64,000 nt of DNA. Source: Calliopum simillimum (Eukaryota; Arthropoda; Insecta; Diptera; Lauxaniidae). Made by a program: the position numbers and the translations under genes. Shown one piece after another: positions 54,125 to 63,429 of the stretch. Positions within the stretch are counted from its first letter, which is position 1, and every line of letters starts with the position of its first letter. Under the pieces are notes generated by a model. The model was not told where the DNA came from. It saw only the letters and a program-made list of their open reading frames with translations, and did not search any database. The stretch spans positions 44,056,101 to 44,120,100 of the forward strand of contig OX638371.1 in assembly GCA_951812925.1 (NCBI GenBank), read 5' to 3'.

Positions 54125-55842
54125 TGATGAAATGGAACCATGTAAACGAAAGGCTCATTTGGTGCAGAATTCTTACCATCTTCCAAGCATACGCGCCCAC
54201 CGAGTTGGCAGAGAAAGAAACCAAGAATAAATTCTACAGTCAGCTCGCTGCAGCGATAAATAGTGCTCACAAGAACGTCATCATCATAATTTTAGGTGGT
54301 TTGAATGCCAAAGTAGGTTCAGAAAACCTTAACCTTGAGCACGTGATTAGAAGACATAGTGTGGGTACGAGAAACGACAATGGAGAGCTTCTCATTGACG
54401 TCTGCAATACAGCCGGTCTTGTCGCTGGAGGTATGCTTTACGATATCACCCGCAAGAAAGAGTATTTTTGGGACATACTGAATCCCACATCTACCATATT
54501 CCCGCAATCAGAATCACCAACTACAACTAAATAGTGTAAGCTATACAAAGCATGAAAAAAAACAAGACCGCCGGTATAGATCAAATAACAGCTAAACTGC
54601 TAAAAGCATGCCCATTACATCTTCATCCTCTGATTTCCAGAATCTGGAGCGAAGAGCGTTTGCCAGAATATTGGCTACATGGCATGCCGAAAAAAGTTGA
54701 TCAAAGCGAGTGCCGAAATTATAGAGGAATGACTTTGCTCTCAGTACCATCAAAACAGGGTAAGCGAAAAACTTGATTCGGCCATCCGAAGGCAACAAGC
54801 AGGATTCCGGCCAAACCGATCATGCGTGGATCAAATTAACACCCTTAGAATAATTGACGAACAATCATGTGGCAGTGTCTCTCGAGAAAACATTTGGGTT
54901 TCACTGCAGCGAAGAGGCATTGCCACAAAGGCCAAACTTAGTAAGAGCACAATATGAAGGCTTTAAATGCAGTGTGTTACACAACGTGTTGTTGTCACCG
55001 ATATTTACCACTAATTCAGGCGTACGGCAGGGGTGTTTACTATCACCATCTCTTTTCCTTATCGTTCTTGACGATATCTTAGATAAAGCTCTTAATAAGG
55101 CCAAAAGGGGTATCCGATAGAACTTTACCGAATATCTAGAAGATCTCGACTACGTTGACGACATTTGCCTTCTATCGTCCGAACGCTCAGATATGCAAAG
55201 CATGATTGAAGACCATGTTTTGGAATCGCAGAAAGCCGGCCTAAAAATCAACGCATCCAAGACTATAAGCATGAAGCTGACCTCAAAAAGAAATGACATC
55301 ACGTTTAAAGCTGGCAGTGATGACATCGAAAACGTCGACAGCTTCACGCATTTAGGCAGCATTATCTCCATGGATGTTGGAGCAAAAGAGTATATTAACT
55401 CAAGACTAGCAAAAGCAAAAGGCGCGTCTGCTCAACTAAACAAAATATAGTCTTCTTCCGTTATATCCACCAAAACGAAGGTTTTGTTACATGGGTGCGA
55501 AACATAACTTGTTACTGAACAACTAACGAACAAGCTGCAAGTATTCGTCAACAAATACTTAGCAAACGAGGTCAAGATGCGCAAGTGGAGATGCATTGGT
55601 CACACTCTCCGGAAACCACACAGAGAAGCTTGTCGCCAAGCTCTTGAGTGGAATCCACATGGCAGTAGAGGACGTGGTAGAACCAAAACCAACTGGAAAA
55701 GGTCGCTGTAAGAGGAAATACAAGAATCGGGAAAGTCGTGGCAAGAGATCAAAGTCATCGCAAGGGATCGCAACAAATGGAGACGTTTCATATTGGCCCT
55801 ATGCTCCTCCTAAGAGTTTAAGGAGAATACATACATACATTA

Positions 55843-56488
55843 CACAGGACCACAAAAAAAAAAAAAAGTCCTGTAGTAGAAAGTTGAGGTACCATACGGT
55901 ATGGTTTTCAATGTGCTAAAAACGAATCTGAGGTCAGAATTTAGCCATCACCCTCAGATTTTGAGATATCCTTGCTTAAATTTGCAGGAAGCTCTGTTTT
56001 CAGGCTTATGGTGCAGTTCCAGGAAACGATGTAGTTCCATATTTTCAATATGCCATAATCTTCCTTATATAACTATACATTCTAATTTTTTCGATTGGAC
56101 TTTTACTTACCGAGATATCACCGTTTGAAGTAAACGTATCTCAACCCCCATACCAAGCACTACATTATATTTGTAGCGTAAATCCATTTAACATATAAAA
56201 ATAATAACCCTTTACTTCAAAGTAAGATAGCTCTGAAAGTAAGAGTCCAATCGGAAAAGTTTGAAGGCATAGTTTTATAAGGATGATTGCGGCTATTCGA
56301 TGTCATTGAAAAAATGAAACTACCACATTTCCTGGAACTGCGCTTTCTGCAACTTCAAGCAAGGATATCTCAAAATCTGAGGGTGATGGCCAAATTCTGA
56401 CCTCGGATTCGTTTTTAGCAAATTGAAAACCATACCGTATGGTACCTCAACTTTCTACTACAGGACTTTTTTTTTTTGTGGTCCTGTG
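55843..56488. mobile_element. Foldback element (CACAGGACCAC ends, TTA duplication)
   Basis: 646 bp, ends CACAGGACCACAAAAAAA and inverted; arms include GTACCATACGGTATGGTTTT on the left and its partner at 56430-56450. TTA on both sides (55840-55842 and 56489-56491). It inserted exactly at the 3' junction of the RTE-like element, between its tail and the target duplication. Confidence 0.82.
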
Positions 56489-56576
56489 TTATCATTGGTA
56501 TACTTGTTAGAAGCTCAATTAGTTACTCTTCGTAAACGTGGAAAAATAAAATCGATCGGACTTGGCGTTATACAAA

Positions 56577-57889
56577 CGGTTGCGTATGTCACAAAGTTCT
56601 ACTTTGCTATTTTCTTAAAAAACTAAGCGTCCATTGTGCACGAGTTCTTTTGAATCTGAGCTTCTACTGCCCATAACCGCATATTCTCTTTACATCGTTT
56701 GACTGCGGTATGTTTTACAGTCTACAAGAAGTACAACGATCATTATGACATGTATCATCATATCATATCATTGTTATTCATAATACCAGCTTCCACAAAG
56801 CGTTTTATCTAACGCTGTGGCCATAGTTCTCTTTCTAGTGCTTTTCATCGAGTGCTTGCAATGTATAGCGTCCTTCTAGCGCTGGATTGCTTCGTGTGTA
56901 CCATTCTCTGTTGTGCCATAGTTCCTGAGCAAAGAGTTCGGAAAAGCAATTCAAGGAAACTCTTGTGAGTATATCTTTCAATTACAGATTGTAATTGCAG
57001 TGTTTTTGCTAAGGAACATACATTTTTTATGGTATACAAAACATACATAACTGTACGTTTTGTGTCCTCTGGCGATTTCACCTATACAGTAGGCTTTTTT
57101 TCACAAAAAATTACACTATCAGTTAGGAATTATGTTTTTCTAATAGAGTGGATCGATTTTACCACCAAATAATTATTGGTCTACTGTGAAAGTTTGCAAA
57201 TATACCCCAAATGTCACAAACGTGGCAAGTCCTACCCCTGCTTTTAAAAAACATAACGATGAAAAACGACCAAGAAACAGAAATAGAACAGGAAACAAGT
57301 TAGTACACACATTAAGTAAATACTTAAGGCTGCAATATTCTGAGCTCATCTGCAGTTTTAAATGATTTCTAGAGGTCGCAATTTCGAATTGAAATCTGGT
57401 CCCTTATTTTTGGAAAAAAATTTCTTCCAAGCATTATGTTATAACCGCATGGTACTCCTGTATCAGTCAATAGACTGCAATTCACACATGCATTAAATTT
57501 GATCACTATCCGTCACCCAAAAGTCATCATGTCCAGACGCGCCCAAAAAAAAATCTGTTTACGTTTTATAGGGCAGTTTATAAACAAAAACAGGTTTTTT
57601 TAAAAATTATGGTCACAAACTTGGCACTCGGCACTCCCAGGTATTACATTTTATTTTATGAATGAAACAATTTTTTTTAAGGATTGGAATACATAACTCT
57701 AAAACCGTTCGGAAAAATTTTAGACTTAAAAGCGTGCCTCACAAAGAGCGATTAATTACAAAAATGTCACAAACGTGGCACTTTGCAAAAAACATATTTT
57801 GATATAAAGTTTGAGTAAATAGATGTGTAGTTGAAGGCTATTAATTATGTTTTAATACAATAATTTTTCTACATCATCAGAATCCTGAG
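56577..57889. other. Spacer, no element assigned
   Basis: No coding signal. ATGTCACAAACGTGGCA occurs at about 57210 and 57765 in the same orientation, with a weaker CACAAACTTGGCAC at about 57614, so a degenerate ~280-bp or longer repeat may be present. Confidence 0.4.
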
Positions 57890-58600
57890 TTATCCTTGCT
57901 CAAAAGTGAAAAAATCACTGTTTTGACATCTACTTAAAGCTATACAACAAAAACAACAACAAGTAAAATTAATTTTTGTAAACGGATATGGGTAGTCAAA
58001 TTTATTATCAACAAGTCATCCTTAACCGTATTACAATTGGATCCTTACTTTCTGAGTTATGAGCGCTTAAAGTAAGGATATCTTTCGATAACATACAAAG
58101 GATTTTTCGAGACCGAAAAATTAAAAAAAATTAAGTTTTATTATTTTTATCAGTAACATATTTCATTACAAAAATTTCGAGACCTTGCAAGCCATAATCG
58201 CATGAAAAATTACAGCTCTATTCTATATTTAGTGAATTAGCCTACTAAACTACTGCTTTGCAGAATCGAAATTTCATCTGTTCAATCACTAAATCTACAA
58301 TAGAGCCTTATTTTTTCATTCGATTTTAGTCTGCAATGGCTTAAAATTTTTGTGATAAAATATATTATTGATAAAAATAATTAAACTTACCATTTTTGTA
58401 AATTTTTCGGTCCAGAAAATCCTTCGTATATTATTAAGAGGTATCCTTTCTTTAAAGGCTTTTAACTCGGAAACTGGGAATCCAATTGAAAAATGGTAAA
58501 CTATGTCTTGTAGATAGTAAATTTGGCAAATTCACACTTGTAGTTGATCTACTTAAAAGGTGAGTTTTAAGAGTGTTTTTACACAAGGTAACATGAAGAA
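57890..58600. mobile_element. Foldback element with diverged arms
   Basis: The left arm (about 57890-58250) and right arm (about 58265-58600) pair: AAGGATATCTTTCGATAACA with its partner near 58440, and TACAAAAATTTCGAGACC with the inverted segment near 58340. The loop is short. The left part begins TCAGAATCCTGAGTTATCCT, similar to the shared foldback module. Ends and duplication not resolved. Confidence 0.6.
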
Positions 58601-58654
58601 ACTTGCAAAAATCCAAAAAAAATATCGACCAATTTTATAACTCGAAAAAGCACA

Positions 58655-59051
58655 CACGGCGTGCCTTAACCTGTTCTAAATCGAACGTCGTAGCACATCA
58701 AGTTTTTTTTCCAGATTCTGCTTACTTATCGTTCAAATGATGTATAAAAAAACTTTCACTCGTGACTCCTCGACTAAATTTGGAGATAATCGCTTTTCCA
58801 ATTGGGGCATTTTCCCATACAAAAAAAAAAAATTTTTTTTAACTACATTAAACAAAAGTCAAAATAATCACATTCGATGTGTTTTGCCATTCTAAAAGCG
58901 AATCCAACCTCAGAATTGCTCTATCGTGTATAGTTTTTGAGATATTGTAACCTAAAAACCAAAAAATTTAGTTTTTTGCCATTTTTTGAAGCTATATAAC
59001 TATATAACATATCATTAATTCGTTAAATGTGGTTTAGGTACTTGAAAGCCC
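58655..59051 (+). mobile_element. Truncated copy of the 4888-6271 foldback, one arm
   Basis: Begins CACGGCGTGCCTTAACC and follows the left arm of the 4.9-kb foldback to CTTGAAAGCCC (5277 region), about 90% identical by eye. The centre and the second arm are missing. Confidence 0.82.
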
Positions 59052-59408
59052 TCATTTACCCTCAGGTTAATGAGATTTGGTACATATCTACTTGGCACTG
59101 GGAAAAAATTTTTTATAAAAAAGGGCGAGGCCACACCCCCTCTTTCTAAAAAAGGCAAGTTTGTCATATCTCTGAAACTATTTGACACAGGTGTTCGAGT
59201 TATTTTATTCGAAATCAAATCTTATCCACCTGTGCCAAATAGTTTCAGAGATAGAACAAATTTGTTTTTTTTTAAATTAGGGGGCGTGGCCAATTAGATA
59301 TGTATCAAACCTCATTTACCTGAGTCAAATATTTTCAGAGATACGACAGATTTTGATTGTAGGGGGCGTGACCCCCTCTATTTTTTAGTAAAAATTTTTT
59401 TTCTAGTA

Positions 59409-60278
59409 CGGGAAGGTAACCGGTTGTGGGCCGGGTTTCGTTTTTTGCCCGTAACTTGCATTCAAGTACACATTTTTCGGACTTGTGGGTACCAATGGAA
59501 AGCTAGAGGCAGTAGGTAACCAAAAAGAAAAAATTTTTCTATAATTTTTCAACAAAAAATTTTTTTTAACAAAATGAGCTTGTTTTTGGACAAAAAAAAT
59601 TTTATAACCGGTTGTGGGCCACCCTGAAAAATCCACTTCAAATGCAAAATTATGAAAAAAAACAGTAAAGAAATATGTTTTATTATTATTAATCCTCTAG
59701 TGGCGAAAAAACATCAAGAAAATGTGTTTTTTTCAAATTATTAATCATTCTCATCGGATTCGCAATTTTTGCATGTATACAAGCTCTTTTTTATAGCAGC
59801 GCATTTCAAATGCACTAGCCGATCGCAGCTACCGTTGCATTTGATCGAATTGGCTGCAAATTGGTGCGAGGAACATTGATTTGCAATAATTTTCATGCAA
59901 AAAACCGGTAACGGCAGCCATCCCTTAAGTGACTGGCAAAATTCTCGTAGCGAAAAATTTTTTTAGCAAACTCGATATAAAATCGGAAAATTTAACGCAA
60001 ATACTGCATAAAAATGCATAACACTCACCTCTTTGCAATATTTCACTTCGTTTTATCACACTCGCAAAATCTTCTTTATTGAAAATTTCTTCGTAAATTT
60101 TTTTTGTTTTGTTGTAGCTGCGGGTCAGATGCGTCCTTTCACTTCAGTGTTTGCACTAATACTGTCTATTGTCAATGTACACATAACCTCATACTCAGAT
60201 ATGTCATATTTTATAAACGTCAAAAAATACAAGGGGTGGCCCACAACCGGTGACGGCCCACAGCCGGTTACCTTACCC
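59409..60278. mobile_element. Pogo-like family element, 870 bp
   Basis: Ends CGGGAAGGTAACCGGTTGTG and inverted GGGTAAGGTAACCGGCTGTG with TA on both sides. A second ACCGGTTGTGGGCC copy lies at 59608 on the left and one at about 60238 on the right. The arrangement of terminal plus subterminal words, about 190 bp apart on the left, copies that of the 34335 end. A minus-strand coding remnant is inside. Confidence 0.75.
59744..59960 (-). pseudogene. Cysteine-rich C-terminus (PHD-like half) in the pogo-like element
   Basis: The minus-strand frame reads FAANSIKCNGSCDRLVHLKC, then KKSLYTCKNCESDEND and a stop. The spacing C-x3-C-x4-H-x2-C ... C-x2-C suits the second half of a PHD-type zinc finger; the first half is not regular. 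The upstream part of the gene is missing. It may be the tail of the transposase or a captured host domain. Confidence 0.45.
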
Positions 60279-60498
60279 TACCAATTACATATGTACCGGA
60301 TCTCGTTCTCCTGAGACCAATATTTCCAGAGATACAAGAATTTCAGGTCGAGGGGGCGTGGCAATTTAACGGTAATTTACGCAAGCATTGTTCATACACA
60401 TACCAAATTTCATTCGCTTATGTCAAATAGTTTCAAAGATAGCACTGATTCTTGCGATTAAAGCCCCATTTTTCCATATAAATAGCGTACAATGTATT

Positions 60499-61149
60499 TT
60501 ATTCAAAGTATTGCCCATCGCCTGTCACTACTTTTTCCCATCTTTCTGCCAATTTATGGATTCCATCCCAGAAAAACTGCGCCGGCTTGGCTGCCAAAAA
60601 CGAATCGAGCCAATTTTCGATATCTTGAGCTGAAGTGAAACTTATTCCTGATAAGGCATTCTGCATCGATCGGAACAAATGGTAGTCTGATTGTGCAAGG
60701 TCTGGGCTATAAGGCGGGTGAGGCAAAATTTTCCATCCGTTGTTTTCCAGGTAATTTTTGACTGGGGCGCCAATATGTGGCCGAGCGTTATCGCGGTGGA
60801 AAATGATTGACTCGTGTCTGGTCGCATACGTTGGCCGCTCTGCCTGGATTTTCTGCTTCAATCGGATCAATTGTTGACGATAGAGTTGAGCATTAATGGT
60901 TTGGCCACCTGGCAACAGCTCATAATGGATCACACCTAGCTGGTCCTGACCAGGACGTTCTTTGTCTTCGACATCAAAATCACCACTTTTAAACCGTCGA
61001 AACCACTCACGACAGCTTGATTCAGCTGGAGCATAGTCCCCATAAACTTCTACAAGAATGCGATGACTTTCGGTAGCTGTTTTCTTTGAAATATAATAGT
61101 GAAGTAAAACTTCCCGCAAATGTTGCTTTTTCGGCACGAACTCGGACAT
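60499..61149 (-). CDS. Mariner transposase with in-frame central deletion (216 aa)
   Basis: An open frame from MSEFVPKKQHLREV to DGQYFE. Residues 1-68 keep the first helix-turn-helix (KTATESHRILVEVYGD, WFRRFKSGDFDVEDKERPGQ). Then about 130 residues are missing relative to the 347-aa protein at 35.3 kb, removing the second helix-turn-helix, WVPHEL and the first catalytic aspartate. The remainder keeps HRDNARPHIG and YSPDLAQSDYHLF. It cannot catalyse transposition but could bind ends or oligomerise. Terminal repeats could not be defined. Confidence 0.8.
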   Translation of the reverse strand: MSEFVPKKQHLREVLLHYYISKKTATESHRILVEVYGDYAPAESSCREWFRRFKSGDFDVEDKERPGQDQLGVIHYELLPGGQTINAQLYRQQLIRLKQKIQAERPTYATRHESIIFHRDNARPHIGAPVKNYLENNGWKILPHPPYSPDLAQSDYHLFRSMQNALSGISFTSAQDIENWLDSFLAAKPAQFFWDGIHKLAERWEKVVTGDGQYFE

Positions 61150-61884
61150 TTTGGAGCACAGAAAAATTTATGATACGGATGAAAATTTTCAAATCTAATG
61201 ATGCAGAGTTGTTGACAGATGCCTAAGCTTCAGATATGACGTTTCTGATCTTACATTTAAGTCAACATGTGTCGATGGCGACATCTTTTGAAAAACTATG
61301 GAAATTAATGCACACACCCAATACAAGAACATTGCATAGTATTTATCAACTAATAATATACTTGAAATGCAGTGTAGGGTATTTAGTTTTTGGCCAGGCC
61401 AAAGATACCACCCTTACTAGTTCATTATTCGTTTCAATAATGATGCAAACCACGTGTAAACGATCAAGAAATTTGTTCATGAAATCCGATTTGGCTGAGG
61501 ATTGGCATAAGTAATAGTAGCATAGTGAGAAAAATTACTACCAAATATTTTTTCAAAATTTAAAAAAATGGCGGAGATATGGGACTTTGAAATTTTTAGG
61601 TTAGTTTTTTTTTTGAGAAGCTAAGTATAACTTTAGTTGCATTTATCCAATTCTCAATTTTATGGTGTCAAATGATTTGGCTTGAAACAGGCTTTAAAAT
61701 AAAAACTAGCAAAAATTATTTTTTTTTTTTTTTATATAGTTTACACTGAAAAAAAAATTTTAAATTGAGTTTCCCAGAATACGTCATTTTTGATATTTTT
61801 TTTTTTTTTCTTTTACTAAAAGCTACAAGTGTAACTTACCATGGTCCATAGTCCACCAAAAATTGGAGTGGGCCTGTCAGTGGT
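61150..61884. other. Spacer with one dispersed repeat piece
   Basis: 61370-61430 is the inverted partner of 16815-16870 (GTAGGGTATTTAG, TTGGCCAGGCC, CACCCTTACTAGTT). No other feature. Confidence 0.45.
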
Positions 61885-62002
61885 TTTTCGTACCTCGTAC
61901 TTCGTACCTCGTTCCTCGTACTTCGTACTTTTCGTACCTCGTACTTCGTACCTCGTTCCTCGTACTTCGTACCTCGTTCCTCGTACTTCGTACTTTTCGT
62001 AC
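61885..62002 (+). repeat. Minisatellite of TCGTACCTCGTACTTCGTAC type
   Basis: About eight copies of a ~14-15-bp unit alternating TCGTACCTCG, TCGTACTTCG and TTCCTCGTAC, with two TTTTCG interruptions. Confidence 0.85.
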
Positions 62003-62035
62003 CCCATTTAACGATTAATCGAAAAAAAAAATTTT

Positions 62036-62470
62036 ACACGTTATGTCTCGAAAACTATGGACACTATTTCCATGAAATTTGGTAGGTAGGTGCCCCACAT
62101 AATTCTCATCCGCTGACCAAAAAGTGGGCGTGATCAGACAACGCCACGCCTACTTTTCAACGATTCGAATAATCGGCACTTTAAACGCTATATCTCCCAA
62201 AACATACAAGCTATTTCCATGAAATTTGGTAGGTAGGTGCTCCACATAATTAGCATCCGCTGACCAAGTGGGTGTGATCGGAAAATGCCACGCCTACTTT
62301 TTAACGATTCGAAGAATGGGCACTTTAAAACGCTACAACTCCCAAAATATACAAGCTATTTCGATGAAATTTAGTAGATCAGAGTTCCTTATAATTAGCA
62401 TCCGCTGCCCAAAAAGGGCGTGATCGACCAATGCCACGCCCACTCTTTAACGATTCGAAGAATGGGCACC
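62036..62470 (+). repeat. ~145-bp tandem repeat, three units, then an inverted piece
   Basis: ATGAAATTTGGTAGGTAGGTG recurs at 62072 and 62219, with a variant at 62362 (spacing 147 and 143 bp). Each unit has CCACATAATT...CATCCGCTGACC and AATGCCACGCC. At 62465-62525 the sequence turns round (CACCTACCAAATTTCATGGA), giving a hairpin at the array end. Confidence 0.75.
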
Positions 62471-62984
62471 TACCAAATTTCATGGAAATAGCTTGTATGT
62501 TTTGGGAGATATAGCGTTTTAAAGTGCCGATCAAAAATACGAACTTTACCAAATTCACGTAATTGTTAATATCTCTGTAAATCAATTTGAAATAGTGACA
62601 ACGATTTAATAGTCGAAAAATCTTTATTTTGTCTACAGATTTCAAAAGTACATATTTATTCAATTTTTTTTCTAGTTTTCTTGTTTTAACGAAAACAATA
62701 CAAAAGTGATCATAACTAAAAACTACGATTTTCGAGTTACCAACTTTTATGATGGACGTATCGATATCCTAAACGTATACATGAGTAGCAGTGCTGTCGT
62801 TTTGAAAAGTTTGAGCGAAGTGAAATTTTGTAAAAAGTGAGGTGTTGCGAAGTAAAATTCTGAAACAGTGAAGTATTAGCGAAGTGAACACAAAAATCGC
62901 AATTTTATTTATTCAATTCATTCGTTTTTAAGCTACACGTAACAAAATTTGAAAATAAAAAATTTTCTTAGGTCAAAAATTTAC

Positions 62985-63290
62985 CGAAATATGGCCGACC
63001 ACTCGAACATGAAAATTTTGTTTATGCGGACGAAAAAACGGTTTTTACTCAAAACAAAGCATCTTACGAATAAAGTGTGTACAGCAAAAAATGCTAAGGA
63101 TAGTCCAAGAAATACGTGTGAATTTTTTTGAACTTTTTTAATTTTTTTTTGGCCAATTTTGTAAAAATTATAAAATGTACCCAAAAACTAAACCTATTCT
63201 TTGAATGATTCTAAGTATTTTAGGCACTATACGCTTTTCTCGTAAGACGCCTTTTTTTGAGTAAAAAAAAATTTTTCCGACCACTTAAAA
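62985..63290. repeat. Short inverted repeat
   Basis: GGCCGACCACTCG, TTTACTCAAAA and AAAATGCTAAGGAT on the left pair loosely with the region 63190-63290. A related single arm is at 6500-6570. Confidence 0.45.
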
Positions 63291-63315
63291 AAAATTTAAA
63301 TGTTTAAATGTTAAA

Positions 63316-63424
63316 TGTCATAACACGCGCTTAACATTTGTCAGAACAGCCACATTTGCTTTTTGTCAAAATTTACGGCGGGGTACCCACACCCGAACCC
63401 TTCCCGCTGGCGGTACTCTTCCCC
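63316..63424. mobile_element. Right-end fragment of the pogo-like family
   Basis: Matches 47056-47166 (CATTTGTCAGAACAGCC, CACACCCGAACCC, GCTGGCGGTACTCTTCCCC) and is followed by TA at 63425-63426. The rest of the element is not seen to the left. Confidence 0.75.
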
Positions 63425-63429
63425 TACCT

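Larger units (their letters stand above)
52975..55830 (+). pseudogene. RTE-like ORF: endonuclease and RT, broken
   Basis: Endonuclease from HIGSWNV and FNLEILGLRKCRWNGSGEY to DGVGFLLSKNAVLA, resumed after the inserted element with MKWNHVNERLIWC, FQAYAPTELAEKE and GGLNAKVGSEN. RT relics: NKTAGIDQITAKLLK, WLHGMPKKVDQSECRNYRGM, TTNSGVRQGCLLSPSLF, DYVDDICLLS and GLKINASKTISMK. The end WRCIGHTLRKPHRE and RDRNKWRRFILALCS matches RTE-like C-termini. Several stops, frameshifts and a deletion near 54535. Confidence 0.7.
51589..55842 (+). mobile_element. RTE-like non-LTR retrotransposon with nested insertions
   Basis: Bounded by 12-bp duplications TTATCATTGGTA (right copy 56489-56500, after a foldback placed at the 3' junction). 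The 5' region 51589-51962 is the G+C-richest stretch nearby (AGGCGGCTAAAAGCGGG). ORF2 relics run from 52975 to 55830, and the 3' end is an ACATACATACAT tail. Interrupted by the foldback 51963-52923 and the palindromic element 53222-54124. About 2.4 kb without these, so internally deleted. The clade (RTE versus relatives) is assigned by eye. Confidence 0.7.
49088..56576. mobile_element. Foldback element opened by nested insertions
   Basis: Left arm 49088-49570, right arm 51000-51588 continued at 56501-56576. AACGCCAAGTCCGATCGATT near 49095 pairs with AATCGATCGGACTTGGCGTT near 56550; GCTGAGCAAAATCGAATGAA is in the left arm and its complement in the right. Each arm has its own later insertion: a hairpin at 49274-49442 on the left, a hAT MITE at 51109-51457 and an RTE-like element at 51589-56488 on the right. 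The loop (49.6-51.0 kb) carries a non-LTR tail and a repeat piece. Confidence 0.8.
59057..60480 (+). repeat. ~120-bp tandem repeat array, interrupted
   Basis: CTCATTTACC, CAAATAGTTTCAGAGATA and GGGGGCGTGGCC recur every ~110-130 bp from 59057 to 59400 and again from 60285 to 60480. The pogo-like element 59409-60278 lies between. One unit (59160-59240) is arranged head to head (ACACAGGTG / CACCTGTGCC). Confidence 0.65.

Noticed and set aside
61885..62002. Regular short repeats resembling a CRISPR array
   Set aside because: Units of ~15 bp with no unique spacers, in a eukaryotic transposon-rich context; this is a minisatellite.
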